Source: Chrysoperla carnea
Taxonomy: Eukaryota; Arthropoda; Insecta; Neuroptera; Chrysopidae
Direction of reading: 5' to 3'
DNA: 64,000 nt
NCBI RefSeq assembly: GCF_905475395.1
Contig: NC_058339.1
Span: 10,982,001-11,046,000 of the forward strand
How positions within the stretch are numbered: position 1 is the first letter of the stretch; every line of letters begins with the position of its first letter. The notes beneath the pieces are model-generated. The model worked only from the letters and a program-made list of their open reading frames with translations. It was not told the DNA's origin and did not search any database. Of this stretch, positions 46,651 through 58,825 are shown in pieces. The translations under genes and the position numbers were made by a program.

Positions 46651-47242
46651 TTCAACAATTAACTCAATCAATTGTTTGATATCCATCAATAATTTGAAGA
46701 AGAATAACAAAATACACAATTTGTTGTTATGAATTAAAGTTACAACAATGACCGTAAAATAAAAAAAAATATGTAATATACTTCGCAAACAAAATTTGCG
46801 AACTTTTAGTCACATATATAATAATAATTTTCATATCATAAATATAGGTGTTTCGTTCACTTCTAGTTATTAGTAGTGATCTGCCAAATTCTAAAAATAA
46901 TATACGAAATCATTGTGGGGTACTTATCGTCCGACGTTAACTATATATCGTGTATTTGTAATATTGTAGCATTAACGAACGTTTCAAACACATTTTTAGT
47001 TTCTTTAGTTATAGTGTATTTTAATAAATTAAATGTTCGGTTTTGTGTCTATCGACTTTTTGTGAGACTAAGATAGATTCAAAGTTAATAAGGTTAGTGT
47101 TACAAGCACGTTTTAAAAACTTTTAAGTTTTATTTCCCCAAAAAAAGTTTTAATAAGAATAATTTTTATTCGATTTCATTTATTTAAATTATGTTGAATT
47201 GTGATTTATTTTTTTGTGCGTGCGTTTCAATTATATATTTTT

Positions 47243-47752
47243 ATACCATGCATATATGTAATATGCAAGGTATATTAAGTTTAGTCCCAAGTTTGTAACG
47301 CTTAAAACTATTAAAATTTTGGTATAGGTGTTCATAAAATCACCTAATTAGTCCATTTCCGGTTGTCTGTCCGTCTGTCTGTCAACACGATAACTCAAAA
47401 ACGAAAAGAGATATCAAGATTAAATTTTTACAGCGTACTCAAAAAGTAAGACCGAGTTCGTAAATGAACAACATAGGTCAATTGAGTCTTGGATCGTCCA
47501 TAGGACCCATCTTGTAAACCGTTAGAGATAGAACAAAATTTTAAATGTAAAAAATGTTCCTTATAAAAAAATAAACAACTTTTGTTTGAAACATTTTTTT
47601 CGTAAACATCACTGTTTACCCGTGAGAGCGCAAATTATGCACAAATTGTGTAGTATGTATTATATGGGAATATCAGTTATATTAGTTATGTATGTGTGAC
47701 ATGTATGTATATGTAATGTTACACTGTAATCAACACTGTCTATGCATGGTAT
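47243..47752. mobile_element. MITE-like repeat, ATACCATG family, copy 2
   Basis: Same organisation as copy 1 with ends ATACCATGCATA and TATGCATGGTAT (perfect 12-base inverted repeat), 510 bases. The right flank again continues with an AACAATT...AATTGTT hairpin. Confidence 0.8.
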
Positions 47753-48226
47753 TTTAACAATTAATTCAGTCAATTGTTTGTTTTCACATGTTTTTAAATA
47801 ATTTTTTTTTTCGCTAAATAAATTTTAGTTAAAAATATAATAATTTTAGAAAAATTGAACCATTACCTACTTATTTAAATGAATTAGTGTGATCTATAAA
47901 TGAACATCGATTCATCATCGATAAAAGCTCCTTGAACGTACATACATTACACACTTGCGTTATATATGTGTGTGTCTGTCTTAACGTCGTTATATGTTGA
48001 CGTCATTTATAGTTGTCGTCAATGATTCCATTGCAAAGATATGCAAAAAGACTTTTACAGCTATAATTATAACTAAATGTCGGTGAAATTCTTTAGATTT
48101 CTATATCGAACAAAACAACTTTAGTTTATTTTTCGAATAATATGTAGGTAATATTTAAATTCAGGTATTTCGATACCGTAAAATTGAAAATAATACCAAA
48201 AAACTTTGAAATTTTATTTATTAATA

Positions 48227-48707
48227 GGGTATTTTCGTTAGTGAAAAATAAATTATGAAATTTGAAAAAACTTAAAATTTATGTAAAAATATACTTAAAT
48301 ATTCTGATTTCGAGTCATAAAAGCACATTTTTCTTTTAAAATATTAAAATTAAAAATCGTAATTTTTAAACTGTATATCACGTGACCTAAAACGCGGGCA
48401 AGCCCTGCTGTGATGTCATATCGGTATGAGCCATAGACCTTAGTTAGTTCAGTGTAGATAGTTGGGTATAATATATCCATAGATAATAAGTACTTATATT
48501 TATTATAATCAGATGTCTATGAATATATCTGTCAAACTTATTTGTGTTATTTCGTATATTCAAATTGAATGCCCGCGTTTTTGACAGTTAATTTAATTTA
48601 AGTTTTTGGCAAGAAAACGTGTGTATTTTTCCGAAATAAATTTTTGGTGGCTTTTTATTAGCAAAATCAACATTTTGAGGTTCTTTTTCAAAAATAGTGG
48701 AATACCC
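48227..48707 (-). mobile_element. MITE, copy 2 (GGGTATT family)
   Basis: It is bounded by GGGTATT on the left and AATACCC on the right, with ATTAAT-like sequence just outside both ends (…ATTAATA and TATTAAT…), consistent with a short target duplication. It is the reverse complement of the element at 8757-9310. No coding frame is seen. Confidence 0.75.
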
Positions 48708-49426
48708 TATTAATCATCCTTTTATACGTCTTTTGTGAAAAATTCATATCGATTCTTTGTACGTTTTATGGGAAATTAACTATCAAAGTCAGTGTTTTTA
48801 CCAAAAAAGAGAATATTTCTCATAAACCGTAAAGAGAATCGATATGACTTTTAAACGTATAAAAGAATGATTAATTGATTTTTAGATATAGTTTCATTTA
48901 CACTCTTTATAAAAAAAACTCACGTGTTTTACTATTCTAAGTGTTATAACTATAACATTATATGTGAATCACATGTACACAATGGTTCAGGGACGTCGCC
49001 AGCCAATAGGCAAGGACCATTTTGCTAAAATTACTAAAAAGGGCAAACCGAATTTTTGCGTAAAACAAGAGTTTTTCAGAAGTATACTAAAACTTTTTAA
49101 GTCTTTTGTCTGAAATATTTCCACAAGGGTAGCAATTTGTTGGGATATTCGCTACATTGGAATTAAGTTCTGAATCTGAAGCCTTGTATAGTTAGTTGTA
49201 TGTGTATTTAAGTTTAAGTTGTATGTTCATTATTTATTTTTGATATAAAAATAGAAAAAATATTAATTTAATATAAATATATAATTGAAAGTATTAAGAA
49301 AACATTAAATATTAAATTTAGATGTGTGTAGTGTGTGCATGTGTATGTGTAAAGTTGTGTATGTATGTATTATGGCTTATTACTTGTTATTCTAAGTACG
49401 ATGCCCGACTCAAAATATATATGATG

Positions 49427-50087
49427 GGTACAGGAAAAGAACATGCTAAGCCACACTTTTGTATTTGTATAACAGAAAATGTCATTTTTTATCCGGTAAA
49501 ATTAAACCAAAAAATGGGAGCGAATTTACCAAAATTCGCACTTTATGAATACATTTTTTGATCAAGAAAGTTTCCAAAAATGTCAAAAGATTCCTAGGTC
49601 ATCGGGCTTTTTATTATTATTTTATCGTTCAAAGTTGGCTTAAAGAAATGATGAATCATATATATATCAAAAAATCTAGAGAGTGTGATAAAAAACTATC
49701 TAAAATATTTAGACAATCTTGTAGTTTATAATAATATAAGGTTGTCGATGATATAAAAACAAAATTTTAATTTAATTAAGAGTTCATCGAAGATCCATCA
49801 TTTGATGAACAGAGACGACTACAGTTAGAGTATTGATGATTGAAGAGCGATATCTATATTATCAAATTTATAAACAGCACTTGCACACAATATATTATGT
49901 ATTTTTGTAGTTTGGTGGTATTGTAAAGCTAAAAATATCACATTACTTGACTACAAAGCATTGTATATGGTTTATATGTATGTGCCGTGCAATAAACTTT
50001 TTTACAATACTGTAGGGAAACAAACACCTTAATTGCAAATATCTCAATTCGATGTCTGTACGACTTAGCATGTTTTTTTCCTGTACC
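49427..50087 (-). mobile_element. MITE with 24-base terminal repeats (GGTACAGG family)
   Basis: The left terminus GGTACAGGAAAAGAACATGC and its reverse complement at 50064-50087 match at 23 of 24 positions. The interior (about 49590-50032) is the reverse complement of sequence at 52286-52750 and 56669-57530, which lack these termini. This is the most complete copy. Confidence 0.8.
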
Positions 50088-50854
50088 TTTCATATGGATG
50101 GATGTATGTAGCATGTATGTACAATAAACTAAGTTATTTTCGAACTCTTGACACAATCTCGATTGAATGATATGCATTAATCTGAGTAATCAATCTTGTT
50201 TATATTAAGAAATGTTTCCTTTATTATTGTGTTTAAAATTGTTGTAGACGTTTAAAAGAAATCAACCTGAATCATTAATTGATTAAAATTTAAGTTTTTA
50301 TATGCGTTATTACACTGATAATATACGGGGTGTACCATTTTAATGCATACGTTGAAAAATTCATTTTTCAAATAAAAATGTTGTACTTAAATGGAGACTC
50401 TTTTAAGATACCTTGAATTGATGATTTTGAGCTTAAAAGCTGTGAAAGCATGCGAGATCTTTCTTATTCTTATTTCTTTAACAAATTTCATGAATTATTC
50501 CTCATTTCAAAATTTATCGTTCTGGTTAATGACGAAATAGACTCACGATCTAAAAATTTACCACTTAAGAAAAAACAGGCTAAAGAAATAATAAAAAGAT
50601 TTAATTTTGTTCATTATGTCATTTGTATATCATATCTGTAATAAAATTGCCTATAAATAAAAAGAAAGTAAATAACTATTGATGTTTGGTATCACTTTCT
50701 AGACTGTTTTAAGCCACGTATACCGCTCTGCATAATTCCGAATGGGCTTGTTATTAATATATGATTTTTTTTGTTTCAGTGTATTACAACGAAATGACAT
50801 TTTAAAAATCCGTTAATAATTACGTGACACCGAGTTGTAAAAGCAACTGTCAGG

Positions 50855-53800
50855 ATGTCTGGCCATCATCCACCCCACCAACCACCCGGTGGTGGGGGAG
50901 GAGGTCGCGGTTGGTCACCATTACCACCACATATGGTTGGTGCACCAACTCCACCTCCGTTAATGTATCGACCGCCGTCCCCTTACACTTCCTCGCCACC
51001 ACCGCGATTAATGGGCTCCCCGATGAGTCCGATGTTTGGTGCGCGATTGCCATTTATGCCATGCCCACGTCCGCGATGGGCTGTACCACCGCCACCTGGT
51101 GTATCACGATCACCAACACCATCTGGACCTCGACCGTTTATACCTATGCCACCGGTAAGTTGCTTTTATTTTTAAATTTTCTATATAAATAGTAATAATT
51201 ATTTAGTTTTTAAAAGTTGAAACTTTTGTATTTGACGCTTTTTACAGCATTTTTTCATTTACGTTATACAAATTGCCTAGTTTACGATATTTTTAAACTA
51301 TTTACTTACATTTATGTCATACAAATTGCCTAGTGCACTAGTCACGTGACAACCGAACCACTTTAAGGGAGGTTTTTATAGCTTCCATCTCAAGAAGGGT
51401 TTTATATGTTCATTATTATTGAATGCATTTGTAAATTAATAAATATGATATCACATGGTATTTGAAAAATAAAAAGAATTTCGAAATTTTAATAACTTTG
51501 TAATTTTAGAAAAAAATAATATATTAAAAATTCAATGAACCGATTTTTTTTATGATTCATAACTATCGAAATAGAAGCAGGAAATGTTCGGAAGTATAAA
51601 GTTTATATATATAAAAATATCGACAATATAAATAAATAAAAAATTTATTTATATAAAAATAATATAAACGAACGAATTATTATTATGATGCATTTCACTT
51701 ACTTACAGTACACAACTGAAACGTGCATTCCTCATCAAAAGAAACCAATTTTAAACAAATAAAAGCTGATCACAGGCTTTTGGGAGCCACTTTAATAAAT
51801 TTGTAATTCAGTTAATTATTGTACCTCTATTCACCCCTATTACCGAGGAATCTTAACAAAAGTTAAGGTACTAGTGGTCTTGTGAATCATTCTCGAAAAA
51901 GGGAAAAAAACTCCAGGAAATACTTTTTAAATTTTCGAAAATCAACCTAAATGGCGTGTTGGTTTTTTAAAATGTTCTAATTTATTAAAAATAATGCAAG
52001 CACTGATATTCAATACTTTCTATACAGGATATTTCAACAATTAACTCAGTCAGTTTGTTTGTTTACACTTGTTTTCAAATATCTTTAATTAAGATTAACA
52101 GTCATAAACATTTATAATAATCGAAAATCGTTTAGGTCAGCCGGTTTTACGCTGTGAGTAAAAAATTAGCTAGGTTCCGTTTGTGAGCTGTGACAATACC
52201 ATGGTAGCTTAATATATATATATGATCTGAAGACTGGACTCTATAATTTTGTTTTTACCTGATAGTAAACTGAATACACGAAGTCTTAAGGTGTTTGTTT
52301 CCCTACAGTATTGTAAAAAAGTTTTGGTTTATTGCACGGTATATACATACATATAAACCAAATACATGCTTTGTATGTTATTTTTAGTTTTACAATACCA
52401 CGAAACTCCAAAAATGTATAATATATTGTATGCCAGTGCTGCTTATAAATTTGATAATATAGATATCGCTCTTCAATTATCAATACCCTAACTATAGTCG
52501 TCTCTATTCATCAAATGATGGATCTTCGATGAACTCATAATTAAATTAAAATTTTGTAGTTATATCATCGACAACCTTATATTTTTATGGTGTTATTATA
52601 AACCACAAGATTGTCTAAATATTTTAGATAGTTTTCTATCACACTCTCTATTTTTTTTGATATAAAAATATCCAATTGAAAAGGATAACCTATATGATTC
52701 ATCGAACGATAAAATAATAATAAAAAGCCCGATGACCTAGGAATTTTTTGTGATTTTTAGAAATTTTGTTAATCAAAGAATGTATTTATAAAATTTTATT
52801 GACATTCCTAGTATTATTCAATCCTTGCATATCTTCGGGTTCATTGAGACACAACATCAGTTGGATAACTGCATTAGGTAAATATTACAGAAACAAGAAA
52901 TTGAATGAAAAAAAGATTGACATTAAGATTTTATGGGTATTTTCGTCAAAAAATTTAATATATGCTCTATATATTTTGTATTATGAAATTGATTTATTTA
53001 TAAATTAATTAATTAGGACATTTTTAACTTTAATAATTGATGCCATTCATCAAATAATGATAATTAATTTTAACACGTTTAGTAATACGTGCAAAGGAGT
53101 AAAAGATGCGATACACTTACTTACACACCTGCCAATATAATAAATTATTAATTATAATATATTCTTTCAAAAATATTATCCATAAAAACAATTTATGATG
53201 AACGATTATTTTTAGATTAATTTTTTTTTGCTTCATCAATACATACATATTTATAAAAAAAAAATATATATCGATGAATGCCAAAAATTTACGATAATAT
53301 ATAACGCACATATTTAAAACATTATCGCTGAAGTATTTTTACGTTAAATATATTTTATATTTGACATATATTATTAACAGAGACCACCCACACGTAATTA
53401 CCATTATAATTCTATTTTTAATATATGTAACATAAAAATATTTAAAATTACTAGGCTAGTTCTCACAGAGGGTTAATTGGGTGGATTAAATTGAAAAACT
53501 TCTTGCTTCGAGAAAGAAGTAGGTACTAAGCTTGTAATAAGTTGTAAAGTCAAATGCAGTGGCTTTAATAACGCCTAAAAGCAAAGAACGACTAGTCAAG
53601 AGTGCAAAAAACGTTTAGGTCATTGACTTCTGTATAGGGAGAGTTGCCTACTTTGCCACTGAAATTTTTTTCCAAACACCTACCCAAAAATGTCCCCAAC
53701 CTCTCCTACTATTTCTGCTAAACCTAAACCACCATTTTACAAAAAATAAAATTCGAGGTGGCGCAAAGGTCATCTGTCAAAGATACTTTACTAATGCATA

Positions 53801-54983
53801 AATCCAAATACAATATTTTAATTTGTGTACAGTTTACGAACACAATACTTTTAAACTTGAATATTTTTTTATTGATTTAATAATTTTATTGTTTTTGCCG
53901 TTTTTTTTTTTAAAATTCGTTTATTTAATTAAAGTGATCTTTCTAACTTTCGTGTGTGGTAAATACTTTATCAATTTATGAAATGATATTTTATTTGACA
54001 TATAAGAATGACATAATATCTGTCAAAAAATACCCTATGTCCTATGAACTATAGATAGCAGCCCTACGCCCTATGAACTATGAAGTACGAATAATACTTA
54101 TTTAATTCGCATGAAGGACTTATTGATAGTGGTGAAAGTACATTTTAAAAAATCCAACTTCATAAAAATAAGTATCGAAAATAAAAAGGTAAATAAAGTT
54201 AAAAATAAGCTAGGGAACGAAAGAGAAAAATTGGCTACTGTCGACGGACTGCACAATATGCACTTACGATTTAGCAATGCGAAATTTGGCTGAGATGAAA
54301 ACCGACTGCAGACAGTCGAAACGATAGAACGTTGAGATTAGTTTGAGCGTAGCTTCATTGTTGGTTGAAATCGGGACTGCACATTTGCAGTCCGTCTGAT
54401 AGAAGATGCAAAGAGTTTTCTGAGTTAAATTAGTCTATTTGTCCAAGTGGCCTTTTTACTACAAATTTTCAATCAATTTGGCTGAAAGATATTTTCCATA
54501 AGGATTCTGCAGGGCCATATAAGGAACCTTATCTTAAATGGTTGTTGGTACCCGGTTTTTTTTATATATCATCCACTTGGAAAAATAAAGATTTAACCAC
54601 GGATAAAATTTTCGCAATAATTAATGCAAAAATTAATTCCTGCTCTCTGAACATTAAAAAAACCCATTTAAATAAAAATTTTAATGGTTATGTTTCTTGT
54701 TTATTACAGCATTCACCTGCGGGATCTCCAATACTATGCCCGTCACCTGAATTTTATTATTCGGGTATATCCCCATATAGTGATGTAGGACCCCCATGTC
54801 ACGACTACGAATACGTCGGTGTACCGTTGGAACCTCCAGGTCCACCACGACCACCTCCATTACATATCGATGGAGATGAACCACAAGATGGAATGTCCAC
54901 TGCTGATATTATTGCTAATCAATCACAAGACTATATTGATGAAAAATTGGCAGAATATCAAGCAACCATACAACAATTACAAG
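50855..54983 (+). CDS. Proline-rich protein of unknown family, N-terminal two coding exons
   Basis: Exon 50855-51154 begins with ATG (MSGHHPPHQPPGGGGGGRGW) and ends in CCA CCG|gtaagt. It joins, in phase 0, 54710-54983, which ends CAA G|gtaagt in phase 1, so the gene continues beyond what I can find, probably past the window. An acceptor at 50779 (TTTGTTTCAG) suggests a 5'-UTR exon. The 191 visible residues are mostly Pro/Gly/Ser/Met with repeated PPP, SPxS and GPP motifs. Then comes an acidic patch (DGDEPQDGMSTADIIANQSQ) and the start of a likely coiled coil (DYIDEKLAEYQATIQQLQ). I do not recognise the family. The composition suggests a scaffold or RNA-associated protein, but that is not supported further. 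The 3.5-kb intron holds repeats. Confidence 0.75.
51155..54709. other. Intron of the proline-rich gene, repeats
   Basis: Two copies of a TCATACAAATTGCCTAGT-type block (51270-51335) relate to the small MITE at 63746-63899. At about 52030-52070 is an end fragment of the ATACCATG family, and at 52286-52750 a truncated GGTACAGG-family copy. The rest is AT-rich with no recognisable coding exon, though a short missed exon cannot be excluded. Confidence 0.5.
52286..52750 (+). mobile_element. Truncated GGTACAGG-family MITE, copy 2
   Basis: It runs from TTAAGGTGTTTGTTTCCCTA to AAAAAGCCCGATGACCTAGG and matches the interior of the element at 49427-50087 in reverse orientation. At 52689-52700 it preserves an uninterrupted AACCTATATGATTC, the site where the third copy carries a nested insertion. 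Confidence 0.8.
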
Positions 54984-56668
54984 GTAAGTGAGTTAATTTT
55001 GATTTTTTTAATTTATATTTTTTGTTTTTAAAAGGCAGTTTTCATTATTTTTCCTTGACCATCACTTTGATATTGATTTAAGAAGGAGTGTTTTAAGTTT
55101 AAAGTGTTTATCTCTGTGCGTCTGTGTGTTTCTCAGTGGCATCGTAACCCCTAAACGGTCTAACCGACTTGATTGAGAACATTTTTCATCTAAGTTTCCA
55201 AAAATCAGTTTACAATTAATAAGTCGCATTTGTCGGGGGTTTTTTAACTTTTGTAAATTTCACTTGTATTATTATACCATGTATATTTGAAATATACATA
55301 GTATATTAAGTTTACTTTGTAACGCTTAAAAATAATGATGCTAGGGAAAAAATTTTGTCATAGGTGTTCATAAAATCACCTAATTAGTCCATTTCCGGTT
55401 GTCCGTCCGTCCGTCCGTCTGTGGACACGATAACTCAAAAGCGAAAAAAGATATCGAGCTGAAATTTTTACAGCGTCCTCAGGACGTAAAAAGTGAGGTC
55501 AAGTTCGTAAATGGGCATCATAGGTCAATTGGGTCTTGGGTCCGTAGGACCCATCTTGTAAACCGTTAGAGATAGAACAAAAGTTTAAATGTAAAAAATG
55601 TTCCTTATTAAACAACTTTTGTTTGAAACATTTTTTCGTAAACATCACTGTTTACCCGTGAGGGTGCCAATTAGGCGGAAATTTTATAATATGTATTATA
55701 TGAGAATATCAGTTATGTATGTGTCACATATACAAACGTATGTGTTATGTGATAAAGAAATCAACACTGACTATGCATGGTATTTCAACAATTAACTCAG
55801 CCAATTGTTTGTTTTCACTTGTTTTTCGTTTAGAATAAAGTTAAGTTTCATTACAAATAGTTATTTTTAAAAATGATTTAATTAAATAGGACATACGGTT
55901 TTTTGTTCTATATTTTTTTTTTTAAATGGGACATTTTCGCTTTGTACATCACTTTATCCGTCAAGTATATACAGCGTGTCTACTTAAACTGGCTCCATAT
56001 GGAAAACTTTTTCATAATAAGGTTTATGATAAAAGTTATTCTTTATAAAAATCTCTGCTTTTGATAATATTAACATTCAGCTATTCTATTTTGACATTGA
56101 ATGTACAGGATGTCCCACAAATTGAAAAAGATCGTTAGGAATGTTTATGATCGTTTAGAATTGTAGACCATTTAGTACAGATAATATCTCCTTTTTCTTT
56201 TAAATTTGAAATTATATAATTTTCTGTCTTTTTTATATAATTAATTATACAAAACAAATATATTTTTGGAGATAAAATTAAAATGGACTCTTCACTGTTG
56301 ATGTGATGTTGTCTCCTGACAGACATACACATTAAATTATTTTTAAACGAGTATTATTTTTAAAACGCATACGTTAAAATACGCAAAACAAAACATTATT
56401 GTTTGCACAAATGTGTACTAAATTTATTATTGCAAATTTTGTGATGGAGTCAGATTTTTTTTTTAAATAAAATGTTTTTTATATCGTGGGCGTTTTAGTT
56501 ACAAACTGTACACCTACACATTTCTCTGTATACAAAATAAATATAAAAAATATAATATAATGGATTTGTTGTCTTCATTATTTAATTTTTAACTGAACCT
56601 GTATAAAGGAATAGGAATTCCAGAAATAAACTATACATTATTAATATAACTAAATAAATGTTAACTAG
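54984..56668. other. Non-coding stretch downstream of exon 2 of the proline-rich gene
   Basis: At about 55080-55250 lies the reverse complement of the GGGGGTTAAA-type dispersed repeat also seen near 25430 and 30080. An ATACCATG-family element follows at 55274-55783. The remainder is AT-rich with no exon I can support. Confidence 0.45.
55274..55783. mobile_element. MITE-like repeat, ATACCATG family, copy 3
   Basis: The same internal blocks as copies 1 and 2, with ends ATACCATGTATA and TATGCATGGTAT. It includes a short GTCC microsatellite (GTCCGTCCGTCCGTCTG) at about 55400, where copies 1 and 2 have fewer units. Confidence 0.8.
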
Positions 56669-57530
56669 TTAAGGTGTTTGTTTCCCTACAATATTGTAAA
56701 AAAAGTTTTGGTTTATTGCACGGTACATACATATAAAGCAAATACATGCTTTGTAGTCAAATAATGTGTTGTTTTTAGTTTTATAATACCACGCAACCAC
56801 AAAAATATATAATATATTGTGTGCAAGTGCTGCTTATAAATTTGATAATATAGATATCGCTCTTCAATCATCAATACTCTAACTATAGTCGTCTCTGTTC
56901 ATCAAATGATGGATCTTCGATGAACTCATAATTAAATTAAAATTTTGTTTTTATCATCGACAACCTTATATTTTTATGATATTATTATAAACTACAAGAT
57001 TGTCTTAATATTTTAGATAGTTTTTTATCACACTCTCTAGATTTTTTGATATAGAAATATCCAACTGAAAAGGATAACCTATTCGTTGTGTCCGTAGTCA
57101 TGGTAGGTACAATAAAATAAAATGCCAGCGCTTCTAGTGAAAAATTTTGGCGTTAAAGGGGGCTGTTATTACTAATTTGCAGTTCTTTACATGTTAATGT
57201 TATAGAAATGTCAAATTAAAATTATTGTAAAACACGAATTAATTAAACTTAATGCATTAAAAATTGTGAAAATAAGAAATCAAATTGCACAAATATTATT
57301 TTTCAAATGTAAATTATCATAATTATTTATTTAAATTTGTGAGACAATAATATTAAATTTTCAATGTAAGTCTTAAATGCAATCCATACAATTATATATG
57401 CATCCATACAATTCTATAATTAAAGTAGTGTATCGTTACCATGGAAACGAAACTCACGCACGGAGCGAATATGATTCATCATTTTTTCAGCCAACTTTGA
57501 ACGATAAAATAATAATAAAAAGCCCGATGA
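56669..57530 (+). mobile_element. GGTACAGG-family MITE, copy 3, split by a nested element
   Basis: It runs from TTAAGGTGTTTGTTTCCCTA to AAAAAGCCCGATGACGTAGA and matches copy 2 closely. It is interrupted at 57082-57469 by another MITE; the two halves rejoin at ATGATTCATC. Confidence 0.8.
57082..57469 (+). mobile_element. Nested MITE (TTCGTTG...CGAA family)
   Basis: It starts TTCGTTGTGTCCGTAGTCAT and ends CTCACGCACGGAGCGAA, with imperfect inverted ends, 388 bases. It is the longer sister of the copy in SMC4 intron 5. TA-type duplications flank it (CCTA|TTCG and CGAA|TATG). Confidence 0.75.
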
Positions 57531-58299
57531 CGTAGAGACTCTGTCAAGTATGAAATTTTTAACCAATTATTATATCTACGAAACTAGATGTCTATAATTT
57601 GTTTTATTGTTAGTCTTTGACATTTGTTGCTTTTTCGTTTGCTATAACATTTTTATATTCAACTCCTACTGTTTTTTTTTAAATGTAATTACAAAATTTC
57701 TCTGCTTTTGTAAAAAATACAACCAATTTTGTAAAGATTGAAAAGAATTTAATTGGAGCACGTTGCAGCTACATAGTCCTAAATTATGTAATTATTATTT
57801 TACAGACTAATTCAATAACTGTTTACTGAACATTATTTTATGTTTTGTTAAAAAATATCTGGTTTTTTAATATTTGTTTACTACCTTTGAACTTTTCTTT
57901 GAAAATTAGCCAAAAATCATAAAATATGTGCATTTTTTTATACCCACGCACTAAAAGTATACCTACATAAGGATACATTCCATCGTTTTAATCGCATGTT
58001 TGTAATGGTCTGGCTAATAATCTGCTGTTTGTTCAGCAATGCGACAATTCAAAAATAGATCTGTTTTATTAAATTCTCATTATTGGCGTGGGTTATTTAA
58101 TATATTATTATAATTCCAATATTGTTTTAGGAGTAAGCTTTAAAACAAGAATAATTTTAATAAAAAATTTGAAGAAACCTCCGATACAAAATCGGGTCTG
58201 ATCTATCCGTTTGAGGTATCGTTGCATCCAAACGGATGAACAGATTTTGATTTTTGTTTGTTATCTTGAAACGTAATTTCATGAGAGTGTTCTTACGTT

Positions 58300-58825
58300 C
58301 TTATCTTTGTTAAAAGAAAATCCGCTATGACCAAGACAGATATGATCTGAATATAATCGTAGGTGTTCCGAAGGTCTTATATCGCTTAGCAAAGTTATTG
58401 CGCCTCTATTATAAGTGCCTCTATTAGCAAAGTTATTGCGGCTATTACAGGACACTGGCTGGGCGGCAGACATGCTGAACGCCTGGGCTTGACAGTGTAT
58501 CATGACTATTGCAGGAGCTGTCGCAGTGTTGGCACGACTATTGAGGAGACGATGTCTTATCTTCTCTGTCCCTGCCCAGCACTTGCCATGAGGAGGTGAA
58601 CTTATTTGAGCCAACATCTCTGTGACGACCTCTCATCTCAGACCTAGTCCGTTGACGTCAAAGCACTCCTGCTGTTCTTAAAAAGCTCAAAATGGTTCAT
58701 GGAGTAGTGGTCCGAGATGGGCTAACCCTTTTTCGGTATCACAACGGACCCAATGGTCTAAGTGTGTCCAGGACCGCCACTCCATAACAGCCACTCTAAT
58801 CTAACCTAACCTATCGATATGACCT
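58300..58825 (+). mobile_element. Non-LTR retrotransposon 3' fragment, rearranged
   Basis: This repeats the end of the element at 10050-11008 ([29 protein letters not shown]-like), with a small internal duplication near 58388-58440 and frameshifts. It ends CTCTAATCTAACCTAACCTA, again a CCTAA-type tail. It is dead. Confidence 0.8.

Larger units (their letters stand above)
45096..50779. other. Intergenic region filled with MITE-like repeats
   Basis: Between SMC4 and the proline-rich gene I see only repeats, listed separately: two ATACCATG elements, a GGGTATT element and a GGTACAGG element. The remaining AT-rich sequence has no credible frame. The region upstream of 45096 should contain the SMC4 promoter; no specific element could be identified. 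Confidence 0.5.

Noticed and set aside
50824-51192. 122-residue frame over the first proline-rich exon
   Set aside because: It is a Thr/Ser-rich frame shifted from the proline-rich one. The chosen frame begins at an ATG, is in phase with the donor and continues in character in the next exon.
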